This document shows, piece by piece, positions 22,990 to 34,699 of a stretch of DNA of 64,000 nt; positions within the stretch are counted from its first letter, which is position 1, and the number at the start of each line of letters is the position of its first letter. Origin of the DNA: Ligustrum vulgare (lineage: Eukaryota; Streptophyta; Magnoliopsida; Lamiales; Oleaceae); assembly GCA_963555705.1 (NCBI GenBank), contig OY743189.1, forward strand, positions 8,945,501 to 9,009,500, written 5' to 3'. Both the position numbers and the translations under genes were made by a program. The notes below the pieces were generated by a model that did not search any database, was not told where the DNA came from, and worked only from the letters and a program-made list of their open reading frames with translations.

Positions 22990-23850
22990 CCATTTAATTA
23001 CAACAATCAGTCTGTCACAATCACACCCCTGCCCACCCTAACAAAGTTACAGTTGGTCATACAAAGTCACAATTCGGTTACAATTACAAATTTAGTAGCA
23101 AATTCCCCCCCCCCCCCGCGCCCTGCCCCACCCCACCCCACCCCACCAAGTCAAAGTTGATCACACAAAGTTATAGTTCAATCACAATTACAAATTTAGT
23201 CACAAATTTCACCCATCCCGCCTGCAAAATTACAGTTAGTTATACAAAGTTACATTTCAGTTACAATTACAAAATTAGTTGCAAATTTCACCGCTATCCC
23301 ACCCCACCTCACCTACCCACCCAGTTGCAAAGTTACAGTTGGTCACACAAAGTCACAGTTCCGTCACAATTACAAATTTAGTTGCAAAATTCACCCCACC
23401 CCACCCACAAAGTCACAGTTGATCACACAAGGTCACAGTTCAGTCACACAATGTCGCAGTTCGATTACACTAGGTCACAGTTCGGTCACATGAGGTTATA
23501 ATTCAGTCATATAAGTCACATGAGGTTATTATTCAGTCATATAAGTCACAGTTCGATTACTTAAGGTCACAGTTCCTACACAAAAAGTCATAGTTCTGTC
23601 ACACATAATCATATTTGACACACTGTAGGTCACATCGTGTCCTTGTCCAATGGTCACACAAAGTCACAGTTGGTCACAATCTTTAATATAATTGGTCACA
23701 TATTATTTATTTATTAGTCACAACTTACTCGTTTTCTTAGTCATATTCTACACTTATAACAACTCACACAAAGGCACAATTAGTCAATATTTTACTCACT
23801 ATCTATTAATTGGTCACAACCACTTATAATTGATTACAATCACTCATAAT
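22990..23850. repeat. Degenerate GTCACA minisatellite
   Basis: Many diverged units of about 20-22 bp, consensus near CACAAAGTCACAGTTGGT, alternate with ACAATTACAAATTTAGT units. C-rich runs lie at 23107-23150. Short ORFs here are repeat artefacts. Confidence 0.75.
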
Positions 23851-23871
23851 TGATCATAAATAATCAAATTA

Positions 23872-24068
23872 GGGCGTGTTTGATTCATAATGTCGAAAAG
23901 AAAAAAATTTCCATATTAGTTGAAAAAAGTTTTCTTAGCAAAATGAGAAAAGATTTTCCAAGAAAATTTCTTAATTTGTGCATTACATGCTTGTACATGG
24001 AAAATGTTTTTAATGTCAATTGTTTCAATCAAACACAATGTTGAAAAATTTAACCAATCAAACGTACC
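23872..24068. mobile_element. Possible MITE
   Basis: Imperfect inverted ends: GGGCGTGTTTGATT at the left and, reading inward from the right, GGTACGTTTGATT. The left flank is TTA and the right flank TTT, so a Harbinger-like TTA duplication is only partly supported. Confidence 0.45.
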
Positions 24069-24179
24069 TTTAAAATGCTACAGTCTTGAGGTTGAATTAA
24101 TGTATACTTTCATGGTAAGATAGATGGGCATGAACTCTTTGAATTTGGTCACAAATTTATTGTAATCCCTATACACGGC

Positions 24180-24600
24180 CACACCGATAGCCACCAACAC
24201 CACCACCACCACCACTCTCTATCGTCGCTTCCGCCGCAAAAACCACCAACACAATCATACCAATACCTAAACCACCACCACCACCACCTCCACCTCACCG
24301 TCGCACGAACACACATATGCAACACTCCATTTCACTGCACTGCCACGCCTCACCTCCACCACCTCCACAATCAACTCACAACCATTGCCACCACCACCGC
24401 ACCACATAAACACCACCACTTAGTACAAACCACATACCACCGCACATTTACTACCACACCGCAGCAAGTACACACCACCACCGCGCACAAACCGCAGACA
24501 ATACCACTGCACCACCACCACATACACACCACCTCGTACACCACCACCGCGCACATACCATCACTCGCTGCAAAAAAAATTGCAGCTGGGCTATCAGTGG
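24180..24600. repeat. CCA/CAC-rich low-complexity DNA
   Basis: Degenerate (CCA)n and CACCAC runs. The Val/Cys-rich minus-strand frame is a product of the repeat. Confidence 0.75.
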
Positions 24601-24959
24601 TGAGTACCGCTAAAGCAGTCAAGTATAGCGGCGTCGCGTGCTCACCTCTACAAGGTGCAGCAGTGCTCTCTGTTGCTTGTGTGGGTGGTGCTTGTCGGAT
24701 TAATTGGAAGACATGTGTGGTTGTTGGGTTTGAGGATTATGGATGGATTAGAGAGAGCTTCTAATTGGGGATCAGTTGTTAATTAAGGTATAAATTTTAA
24801 CTAATATTAATTTAATTGTTTATAAATATTAAAAAAAGTATTTGTACCTGATTTTCAGAAATATTAAACTTAAATTTGGATTAATGGAATGTAAAGTTAA
24901 AAGGTTGGTTTCTATGTTATTTTCCCTACATAAAAAATAATAAATTTAAAAGTCTAATG
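24601..24959. other. Stretch without a gene
   Basis: Nothing recognisable on either strand. Confidence 0.35.
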
Positions 24960-25545
24960 CAAAGGCCTAGAGATGAGGAGCCAAAATGTGAAAATCGGGG
25001 TAAATGTCAAAGGACTCACTTGTATAGAGGAAGGCTTGGGCGAGTAAAGCAATATCTGGACGAATGAAATACTAGACGATGCGTGATTGAAGGGACAATT
25101 TCCTCACTTAGTTCACAATCTAAAATAATTGTAATATAGTCATTATTGACAATTGCTAGAACATTAACAATTATTAGAACGTGGGAAGTTATTGGAAGAA
25201 GTTACCATTGTGTAGTGGACAATTATGGACATTTATGGCACGATAACCATGCTAATGAAGATCGTCAAGGTATAAAAGATACAAAGCAACATTAAAAAAA
25301 AAAAAGTTGACAAACACAACTCTAAAAAAAGATTATGTAATTTTTCTATCTTAGATTTTATTAACTTCCTTACTTAAACTTTGTGTGTTTGCATCCCTTG
25401 GAGGCAGTTTATAAATTAAGTCTTTCTAATTAAATATCCCTTATTAAGGTTAGGTTTCAAGAGGTTTGTCTCTTATACATTTTCTGAGTTTCTTTTTAAT
25501 TGTTAGCATGAACGAATACGCGCGAAACAATTTTGTACACCTAGT
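24960..25545 (+). repeat. Possible LTR end and primer site of a gypsy element
   Basis: GGTATAAAAG near 25269 could be a TATA box. CGCGAAACA near 25526 followed by TTTGTACACCTAGTGGGAC resembles a degraded TTTGGCGCCTAGTGGGAC-like primer site of plant gypsy elements. The following DNA to 26172 is non-coding, and its continuation right of the hAT insertion (27034 to about 27120) is also featureless. The left border is unclear. Confidence 0.35.
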
Positions 25546-26164
25546 GGGACACTTGGTATCAGACAGACTTGAAATATCATGCCTCTGAAAAAAATTTGAC
25601 AAGGAGCTAGCAAATCAACGGCATGTTCCTTCTGTAATTGAGCAATTCGATGGTCAGCAAAGTATCCCAGAGATGGAAGGATTAGATTGTAGTCATTATA
25701 GACCAATGAGGGAATTAAACCTATGTATTGCGTGCATTATTTGGAGAACTCACTCAAGACATTTGTAAGCAGGTAAACTAACAAAATACTAATATTGTAG
25801 AAAAACTTGCTTAAAATAGAAATATACATTATGATAATATGAACAAACACTTTAGTACGTTGAATGAACTCATGAACAAATTCGTAGGCCAAATATGTCT
25901 GTCAAATCTTATGGCATGAAGTAATTATTCCCAAACTAGGTGTATAAAAGGCAACGACACACCAATTATAAACACAAACAATGGTTCACTCACCTTAAAC
26001 ATGAGCCAATGATAAAAACACCACACGTTGGACCATCCAAGATGGAGTGTTAGAACATTTAACATGGGGTAACCCTAATTTGAGGGAAAGCGTCCAAAAC
26101 TTAGGACCAAATGTTACACGTACTAATAAAGGAGTAAATCAATCATTTAATGATAACAACGAGC

Positions 26165-27033
26165 CAAATGAATCGGGTGGGCAAAAAAACCGAAACCGGA
26201 ACCAAACCGAAAAAATCTGAACCTTATGATTTTGAAAAAATAAAATAGGAAATCGGTTTTGAAATCGAGAACCGATTGGTTTTCAGTTCGGTTCTCGGTT
26301 CCTCTTTTAGAATCGAAAAATCGAAGTTAGAACAGGTGTTTGATCCTTGTTTATTTTTATTTTTTTTATGATTTTAATTGGTTGTTCTAAAACTAAAAAT
26401 CAAAAGAATTTGTAATTTTTTTGGGTATAGTGAAAATGATTAATTTCTTTTTATGAAATTTATTACGTCTCTACCTCATTGTAACATTTAACTTCACACT
26501 TGGACTAAAATTCTTAGTAAATGAAAATCGAATGAGACTAACTTATTAATAAGTGAAGTTTTAAATGACCACGATGAAGTTAATTAAATATTTAAATACA
26601 AATATAAAACAATTAATAATAATGAATTTAAAACTCATTATTCATCCCACAAGTTTACTATATTGTCATACTCGAAAAAACTTCTAGACCATTTGTTTCC
26701 TATTTTAATTTATGAATATCTTCTATTTCATGGAGAATCCTGTACTTTCTTCGAGGTAAAAGGATTTTCGTAATCCTTGATCTTGATATATTTCGTAGAA
26801 GTTTATTTCAGGTTATTTGCTCACTTCCCTATGCCTGATGTTCATCGATAAGACTCTCGAAAAATAATTATTATTGTAGAACCGAAATCGAACCAAACCG
26901 AATGGTTTGGTTCTTGTAATTCAATGGAATCGAATGGTTCAATTTTACAAGAACTGAAAAAGTATGGTATGGTTCGGTTCCGATTCTTGAGATACCTGAA
27001 CCAAACCACCCGACGCCTACCCCTACAAATGAT
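26165..27033. mobile_element. hAT-type miniature element (26173-27025)
   Basis: The left end is TCGGGTGGGCAAAA and the right end, read inward, TAGGGGTAGGCG. Flanks are CAAATGAA and CAAATGAT, a 7-of-8 match to an 8-bp target duplication. The interior is rich in AACCGAACC-type motifs at both ends and AT-rich in the middle, as in common plant hAT MITEs. The total is 853 bp with no transposase. Confidence 0.75.
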
Positions 27034-27540
27034 GGTGTGTTCATGACTAATATGGGGTAAATCTTGTTAGGCCTAAAGCAGTGTCTTATGTACCACAATC
27101 AATAGAAGTTCCCTTTAACTAGGGTAGCTTTTTCGTGATTTATTAACTTGTCAGCAAATTCTATCCAAACTTGATAACAATTATTTCAAAATTTACAAGA
27201 TTGAATCAAAAGTCACTTTTGGCAAATTTATCAAATTTGCATCAAATGTCAAATTAATGGGCAAAGTCATATCTTCAAAAGTTTAAAGCATCACGAAACA
27301 AGTATTTTGTTTCCTTACTTGAAAAATAGTGTCAAAATCGCTCAAAATTGTTTCAATTTTGAGTTAAAAAATAAGTTTCAAGATAGAAAATTCCCCAATC
27401 TCTTTCAAATTAGCACGAATGTGATTAGATTTGAAGTATTGATAAGAGAAGAGGAACAGATGAAGAATTTTAGTAAAAAGACTTATCATAGAAACCCTTA
27501 TTTTTAGAATGTCTGAACATATTTAAGATTTACTTACTTA
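27034..27540. other. Stretch without a gene
   Basis: A plus-strand frame at 27307-27507 is Phe/Asn/Lys-rich and looks fortuitous. Nothing else is supported. Confidence 0.4.
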
Positions 27541-27918
27541 CTTGTAAGCAGTGTTCTAAAATGCGCGAAAATGCGCCACCTAAGCGCGATGCGTGACCAA
27601 AACGCGTCGAATAAGTGGCATGCGCGTAAAAATGCGATCAACGATTTTTTTTTGTCGCGCCTAGGAGGGATTAGGCGCGCCTAGGCTAATCCCGCCTAGG
27701 CACGCGCCTAATCCGCGTTTTTTTTTTTTTAGGGTAAAAAATCTATTTTTTTTTATATAAAAATATATTTAATGTCTTAAAATAATTAAAATAATATTAA
27801 AAATACGAAACGCATTATGACGTTTATTCTTCGCATTGACACGCCTAAACTTGTGATTCTTGATTCTCGACCTCAACGCATTGCAACGCATTACACATTT
27901 TAGAACACTGCTTATAAG
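27541..27918. mobile_element. hAT-type MITE with CAGTG ends (27549-27910)
   Basis: Inverted ends CAGTGTTCTAAAATG and CATTTTAGAACACTG are perfect over 15 bp. Flanks CTTGTAAG and CTTATAAG differ at one base, an 8-bp target duplication. The interior has GCGC-rich arms (27560-27720) and AT-rich DNA. It lies about 230 bp past the stop codon of the DRT111-like gene. Confidence 0.88.
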
Positions 27919-28142
27919 TAATGTTAAGCTTAGAAAATTTACCGCAATAAGGATAATTGAGTTTGACCATTGGGTTTACAATCTTCAAAAGAAATTGCAT
28001 TTTCTTTCCACCAATGTAACTGTTCAGAAGGACAAGGGTGACTTTTTACTAAATGTCATTTGCAACTTCGATGTAACAAGGCCTATATATGCCCTAACAT
28101 AATCAAGCAAACTGACATGCATCTTCCACTTCAAATCAATGT

Positions 28143-31100
28143 TCAAAAGAAGCCAGGGATTTCTCCTGGCTGTGGAGCCAGTTCATTATTACCGAACCTC
28201 TCCTCATCATAGAAACAAGCATGAACAACTCGACCCCCAAAGAATCGGCCTTCAAGTTCAATAAGGGCTTTAGTTGCATGTTCTGCCCTCTCAAACTGAA
28301 CAAAGATTCTTACAGCTTCTTCGTGTGGGAAACCTGGTTCTGTAATCTCAAATATTAGGACCCGAGTCACCGCCCCAAATTTGGAACACTCCTCAGCTAC
28401 CTCACCTTCTAAATCATCATCCACTTCACCTGGGCCAACCTTTCACAAGAAAATCGCACTAATTATTTCCTTATATTTGAAGTATAGGCATAATATACAA
28501 TCAGGTGATATGCAACCATATACAAAAGACACAAAACTTTATCATCCATCACAGCCTCAAACCCGGGCTATCAAAGCATAAATAAATATGCAGCACTGCG
28601 TACTGTTCAAAATACAGTGCCACAAAATTATATGGGCTTGAAGATGGGGGAATCTGTCCCCCACACCAAAATCTAATAGCATGTCATGAGATAAGAGCAG
28701 CAATTCAATATGAAGGGAAAAATTAAGTGTTAATGTAAACAATGATGAATATTTGGAGCCTGCCTCTGAGATCAGATACACATTTGCAAAGGTCAAAATC
28801 CCATTTCCGTATTTAAAATTGAGACCTCGGTAAGGACTGAGGAAACTTGACTTTCTGGGAACAAATTACAGCAGTTTACTGATCATTAGCAAGTCCACCT
28901 TGAGTCTTGGCTTGGTTACAGAAATGCACTCTCTCACATTCCTTTTCTTCACCTCCAATCATTAGCAAGGAGTACTCGTACTGGAGAAATCTGAGGTGTT
29001 TAAAAAGGTTTTCTCACTGTTCTTATCCGATTTTGAATTTTCTCATGTAAGTTATAGAGAGTTGATGTAAAGGTCCTCTCAACCACCATGGAACTAGCAT
29101 ATTTGTTCACCTCATATCACAACCATCCACTCACATAGATAAGAAAATGTAGGTGGCGATTAGCAGAGCACATAATCATTATTAAAATATTCCTCAAATG
29201 TATCACCATCTTGTTGATCTCAGCAGTTGTGTGAAGAAAAAAATGAACGAGAGGTTGTACTGTGAATCAGGAGAAGGACAATGGGAAAAAGCCACACCAG
29301 TTGCCTACAAGGAATAATTTTGGAAGAGAGAAGTACTTGCAAAAGCAGAAAATAGTAGAACACAAATACTAAACAAAAGCACGGTTCTAATCTAGACTGA
29401 CAAAACCAAGATGTAGAGCCAAGTATCTAGGTCGTCCTATAATTAAGAGACAACTTCTAAAATGAGGCACGTGATTTAATTGAAGCCCATCAATATGGAG
29501 ACCATGCAATTTATAGTTTTCAGCAAGTTTTTTTTTTTTTTTTGATTTATAAACAAGTTTTTTTATTTACACAATTTCGCAAACCACTTTTTAACCACAC
29601 ATTTTCTCTCTCCAATTTTTAATCACATTTAACTTGAAAAAAAAAAAACCGTGCTAAAGCCACCGAACAGTCTTTTACTTACACATGAAGAGATTTAAGA
29701 ATCAGATAATTAAGCATACATGGAAAAGAGTGACATATAAGCATCTTATTTTGGGAAGAATTTATAATTTTTTTTTTATTTTATAAATATATAGATATAG
29801 GAACGAGTGGTGGAGAAGTGGATAATAATTGTGTGTCCATTGAAACTCGTGGTTGAAAATGAACTCTGACCATTTATAGATGATTTGTTTATAATTTTTT
29901 CCAAAAGGAGGCCAAATAAACAAATAATATAGCGCCACATTGGAAGACATCATTCTTAGCTTAAAAGTATATTGAATCTTGCAATGCTCCTCTATCCTTG
30001 AGGAAATTATTGACAATTCGAATTACACTAAACATTGAAATCCTTCAAGTGTGTGTTTAATTGTGGAGTGGAAAATGGGGTGGAATTCCAATTCTCATAA
30101 TTTTCATTCCTTGAATTCAAGGAAAATGTGACCAAATAGTGAATAGGTGGAATTCAAATTCCATGGAAAATAAAGTGTTGGATTCCTATATTTTCTGCCT
30201 TTAATCGACTGGGTCCAGCTTTAATTCACCTGGGCAGTTTTCAAATCGCAATCTGGAGACCCTCGATACTGTTCATCCGAAAATTCATCTTCTTCGTGGC
30301 TGATAACTCGAAATTTTTTGGATTCAAGTACTGGGTTATTCTCCCTTTACATAGATCCAACATTATTTCAAGTTTATTTCCACTTTGTTTGGGATTTTTC
30401 AAGTTGGAGAGGGCGGGTCACGTTTCAACAGATTTTGGAATCAGCTGGGTTTCGTTGTTCTTACGTTTTTCTGGGTTTTGGAGAGTCTACCTGTGATTCT
30501 CCACCTAGATTTGTTCCTCTACTTGTATATTAACTACACGTATACTGGTTCAAGGCTTGGATTACTACTCTGGTTTGTATCTACTGTTCATATGTGACTC
30601 ACAACTGGGTTCTTTGCATTTGCTGGTTGGGTTCGGTGGAGGTGTCCCAAGGTGTTTCAGCTCCTTCTCTACGCTCTGCCATATTGGGTATCGACTTCCC
30701 CAGGCAAGCTACTACCTGGGCTGCTTGAAGGTAACTTCTGTCTCCTCACTCAGTCCGATGGTTGTATGATTTTGAGCTGTTCCTTTTGGATGCTTTCAAT
30801 TGTTTGAATCCTACTGCCTATCAAATGGGTTATAAGAAGCATAAAAAACAAACTTATAGGAAACTTGATCTGGATAGGGAAGTAGACCAAATTTCTGCAG
30901 GTTATGGGATTGTGAATGATGATAAAGCCTTTTGGGATGAATTCTGTGCAGATGATACTAAGTCCCCAAGTATTTCAAGGACATTGGGAGACATAGATAC
31001 ACCCTCTGTTTGCTCTATTGGGGGAACACAGGATATTGGAACTAATGTTGTGGATGACACAATTGAAGAGAATACTCCTAAGTCCACATGGTCGAGTCTT

Positions 31101-34100
31101 TTTAAAGACAATAGGAAGCAGGATAGTGGCTTATCCCTACAAGCTGTGGATTACCTTGATGGAGAAACATGCATTGAGGAGGAGGAAATTGATGATCTTG
31201 ATGATTGGGGCTTTTGCTTGATTGGATACTTTGCTTCAAAATTCCCGGGTAAGCTAGCTCTTGACCTAATTTGCAAATCTTGGGGAGTGAAGTATGAATT
31301 AACCATGCATGGTAGCGGATGGACTGTCTTCAAATTTGATGAAGAAAAGGATAGGGATAAAGTTTTATTTGATGGACCACACTTTATTGATGGAAAACAA
31401 TTGATGTTGAAGGTTATGCCTGATTTATTCCACTTTGACAATAGTGAATTCACGAAAATGCCAATTTTGGTGAATCTATATGGGTTGCCCTTGGAGTGTT
31501 GGAATGTTAGGCACTTAGCAAAATCACATCAAGAGTCGGTAAACTTATATGCACGGACAAACTCACGGCTACAAAGGGGAGGATTACCTATGCAAGAGTT
31601 TTCGTGGAGGTTGATGTGTCTAGGGAATTGGATAGGATGGTAAAAATTACACTTCCTAATAGAGTTGCTATGGATCAGAGGATAGTTTATGAGTATGAGC
31701 CGAAATTTTGCTCATGTTGCCAGATGTACGGGCATACTAGTCAAGGTTTCAGGCTTAGTAAACCTCAAGAAACTGATCCAAAAAACAACAAAGGCAGTCT
31801 GCCTTTGTCCAAGGCTGTAGGAATTGATGAACAGGGCCAGATTTCCGGAATTGCCAAGGCAGTGCAGGCAGCACCAAAACTGGACAAAACCGACCAGGTC
31901 AAGTACAGTGAACCACAGGCTGCTGTGGTGCAACAGGGGCTGGGAAACAAAGGTAAAACAGTACATATAAACTTGATAAGGCCAAACCTGCAGTTAAACA
32001 GGGACAGAAATCTGCAAATGAGGGGCCAGGAACTGAAACTGTGGTCAATAAGCAGGCTGGAAATGTGCAGCCACAACAGGTGGCAGGAAAAGATGCAAAA
32101 AAGGGTCTTAAACGTGTTACCCCAGTGCAGCTAGATGATCAGACAAGTCTTGCCCGCGGGTCAGTTGCAGTTGCTGCCAATAATGGGGAGAATTCGGTGG
32201 GAACTGTAGCTACAAAATAGGGGCAGAGCGCAGCTGATAAAAGACAGGGTAAATTTAGTTCTGCAACCTAATTTGAACATACTTCAGACTTCGGCAGAGA
32301 GTAGTGCTCATCAGGCTACACAAAGGAAACTTAAAGAGGCCGTTCAAGAACACCCCAACAAACTGAGAGGACTACATAAAGCTGACAAGTAGAAGGGGCT
32401 CCCTTCACATATCATCTTCATGAAGTTTTGTACAGATCACTTCCTTCTTGAACTTTGTTTTGACTTTGGTTTCCTGGGTATTCCCAGCTTTCCTTGTATT
32501 GACCCAACCATGCTTTGGGTTCTTGTTCAATTTTTAGTTTCTTAAGTATTTTGTCCCGGATATGCCCAGTGTACTTGTATTTTTCGGACTTTGTTATGCC
32601 CAGGTATGCCCGGTGTTTTGTTTTTACGTCTTCCAAGACACTTTTTAGGATCTGATAAGATGCCTAATTTTACTTGGCTGCGTCAAGTTTGGAATTTCTC
32701 TTGTATTACCTGGGTATGCCCGGCATATTTGTATCGAATTTTTAATTTATTTATTTACATAAAAAAAAAAAAATCCCAAACATTGATTTGAAGCAAGAAG
32801 TTCTTCCTTTCATTCCCTCGCCAGAAATCTGTTTTTAACCTCATTGCTCAACAAAAGTTTACATTCCAGGACTCAAAGTAGTTTGTTAGCATATTTAGAG
32901 CAAACAAGGAAACACAGATCCTATTGGACAAATCATTTCTACCACATTGTCTGGCTCAACAAAAGTCACATTTTAGGTCTGTCTGTCTGTCAGTATATTT
33001 ACTGCCACCCAGGAAATCAATGATCCCAGCCATTGTACATAATTTCTACTATAACTGTAGCCTCTGATCAGCAACTGTAGTTTAGCCTCCGTTCGGCGGT
33101 TAAATTTATAACACTAAAAGACAAAATTCAACACAAAATTTAATTTACACAATTTCCCAAACAACTTTTTAACCATCCATATTTTCTCTCTCCAATTACA
33201 CAATTTCCCAAACTAATTTTTAACCCTAAATCTTACCTAGAAAATACAAATAAATCCAACACAAAAATTAATTTCATAATTGCTGTCTACCGAACAGAGC
33301 CTTAAACAAAAATTTAAACAATATAATTTTTCAAATCACTTTTTAATCATACACATTTTTGTTTCCAATTTTTAACCACACATTTTACCTAGAAAATACA
33401 AATAATCAATTTAATTGATTTAAATAACCACCGAACAGTCCTGTAGTTTTTAAAGTTAAAAGCAGCAATGAATTGTGCATTTGCCAAACAAACCAATACG
33501 CCTCTTTATTTGTAGTTAAGAATTAGATATCATAGATTTCAACAAAAAAAAAAAAAAAACCATCAAAGTACTTCATCACAAAGTCGAGATCTTTAAGTCA
33601 GAAAACATAATAAGCACCCGCGAATAAATATCTATTAACACATAATACATACCATGTTTCTAAGCAGCACAACACGGGTGGGAGTCCCATTGAAACTGAC
33701 ACTCTTAACCTTCTTGTTGGACTCACTGGCGTTCACAATAACCCCGCCTCTCTTATCGGTCTTCTTGGCCATCAAAGGTGTGGTGATCCCCTGCTCCAGC
33801 TTCCCCAACCCCTGACCTTCTTTCCAACCCATCTTTGCCATCATCCTCTGCGCTGCAGTCATCTTCCCCTCCGCCCCCAAACCTAAACCCCCACTCTCTG
33901 ACTTACCAATGCTAAAACCTTCCCCAGTCACATTTACCGATGGTGGTGACGGCGATCTAGGCACTCCACTGCCACCACCGCCACCGCTTATTGCCGCCCT
34001 CCTCCGCCATGCCTCCTCTCCAGATATATTCAGTTCCTGATCCCTGTCACGCTCTCGATCCCTCCTTTCTTTTTCTTCCCTTTCCCTCTCCCTCCTTTCT

Positions 34101-34507
34101 CTTTCCTCTAATTCTCTCTTCATTTCTACCTCTGCTTGCTTCCGCTTGCGCTCCCGGCAATAATCTTCATAATCATTGGGCCGGGATGGGTCGTATTCTT
34201 CGATTACGGAGCTAGTAACGCCGACTAAAGCTGGCTGAAATGAAGCCGTTGAAGGATTGTGGTTGGTGTACTCGTCGGAGATGGCTGAAGTGGAGTGAGT
34301 TGTTGGACCCTTCGAAATGGTAGAATTCGGCTTGGGTTTGGGCAGCTGGGTCCTAAGAATGGTCTGGGGTGGGGCGAAGGGTTTCCGTAGGGTGGGTGGA
34401 GCCATCTTGGCGCTGCTCGACCATACATTGGTGGTGGATGTAGTGGTAGAGCTGTCATCCGTGGTGGAGGATGGTGGCGGTAGATCTCCGTACAAGCCGC
34501 CCAGCAT
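28143..34507 (-). CDS. DRT111: DRT111/SPF45-type splicing factor, two exons
   Basis: Exon 1 is 34507-33653 (285 codons) and exon 2 is 28439-28143 (98 codons plus TGA). Introns join in phase 0: donor ATG/GTATGT at 33652, acceptor GTGAAAG at 28440. The 383-residue protein starts MLGGLYGDLPPPS as Arabidopsis DRT111 does. Next come a Pro-rich part, TSSVIEEYDPSRPNDYEDY near residue 100, a Glu/Arg-rich coiled segment (about 115-165), a G-patch (MTAAQRMMAKMGWKEGQGLG, about 215-260) and a C-terminal RRM spanning both exons, ending LAPQPGEIPG. The family acts in the nucleus in 3' splice-site choice with the U2 machinery; in Arabidopsis it affects DNA-damage tolerance, light and ABA responses. The frame is intact and apparently functional. 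The single 5213-bp intron is full of transposon DNA. Confidence 0.94.
29520..29671. mobile_element. MITE fragment, same family as 33085-33301
   Basis: It shares ACACAATTTCGCAAACCACT, TTTTAACCACACATTTTCTC and the right end CCACCGAACAGTC with the MITEs at 33085-33440. The left end is masked by a poly-T run, so it may be truncated. Confidence 0.6.
30290..32773 (+). pseudogene. L1-type LINE ORF1 fragment with 3' tail
   Basis: The main frame (30762-31643; a likely start is the ATG of MGYKKHKKQTYRK) has the DUF4283 domain of plant LINE ORF1 proteins: MHGSGWTVFKFDEEKDRDKV, then LMLKVMPDLF and GLPLECWN. A frameshift near 31610 leads to a CCHC-like segment EPKFCSCCQMYGHTSQGF, in which the last Cys is Phe, and on to 32134. 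ORF1 binds element RNA. No ORF2 is found; repeated GGGTATGCCCGG motifs (32470-32730) and a 13-base A-tail at 32761-32773 follow. It lies in the DRT111 intron, antisense to that gene. No target duplication was found. Confidence 0.78.
33082..33304. mobile_element. Tourist/Harbinger-type MITE (33085-33301)
   Basis: Ends GCCTCCGTTCGGCGG and CTACCGAACAGAGCC form an imperfect inverted repeat. Both flanks are TTA, the target duplication of PIF/Harbinger elements. The 217-bp AT-rich interior includes TTTTCTCTCTCCAATT. Confidence 0.78.
33305..33440. mobile_element. Second, left-truncated copy of the same MITE
   Basis: It repeats TCACTTTTTAATCATACACA and TTTTTAACCACACATTTTAC and ends CCACCGAACAGTCC. 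It lies directly beside the complete copy. Confidence 0.6.
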
Positions 34508-34699
34508 CTGTGCAAGTAGCCAATGCGTCTCTCTGTCGGAATTAGGTTACGAATTGGGCGAATTGAGAAGCTGGGAAAAGCCTAAAATTGGGTATCATAA
34601 GAAAATTGCAGCCTACTCCCAAACTCCTGCACTTTTTTAGATTTTTACCTCTACACTTTTATTTCTCGAGGGTTTGCTCAGGGACAATTTTGGAAGTCC

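Larger units (their letters stand above)
28440..33652 (-). other. Transposon-laden intron of the DRT111-like gene
   Basis: This intron separates the G-patch exon from the RRM exon and cuts the RRM near its first strand (LLRNM/VGPGEVDD). It contains a plus-strand LINE fragment (about 30290-32773), MITEs at about 29520-29671 and 33085-33440, and otherwise unremarkable AT-rich DNA. Confidence 0.9.

Noticed and set aside
22990..23850. Candidate CRISPR-like array
   Set aside because: Units are diverged and have no unique spacers of constant length; it is a plant minisatellite.
24371..24622. Val/Cys/Trp-rich minus-strand ORF
   Set aside because: It is the reverse translation of a CCA/CAC repeat.
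33991..34640. Plus-strand ORFs across DRT111 exon 1
   Set aside because: Antisense shadows of a well-supported exon.
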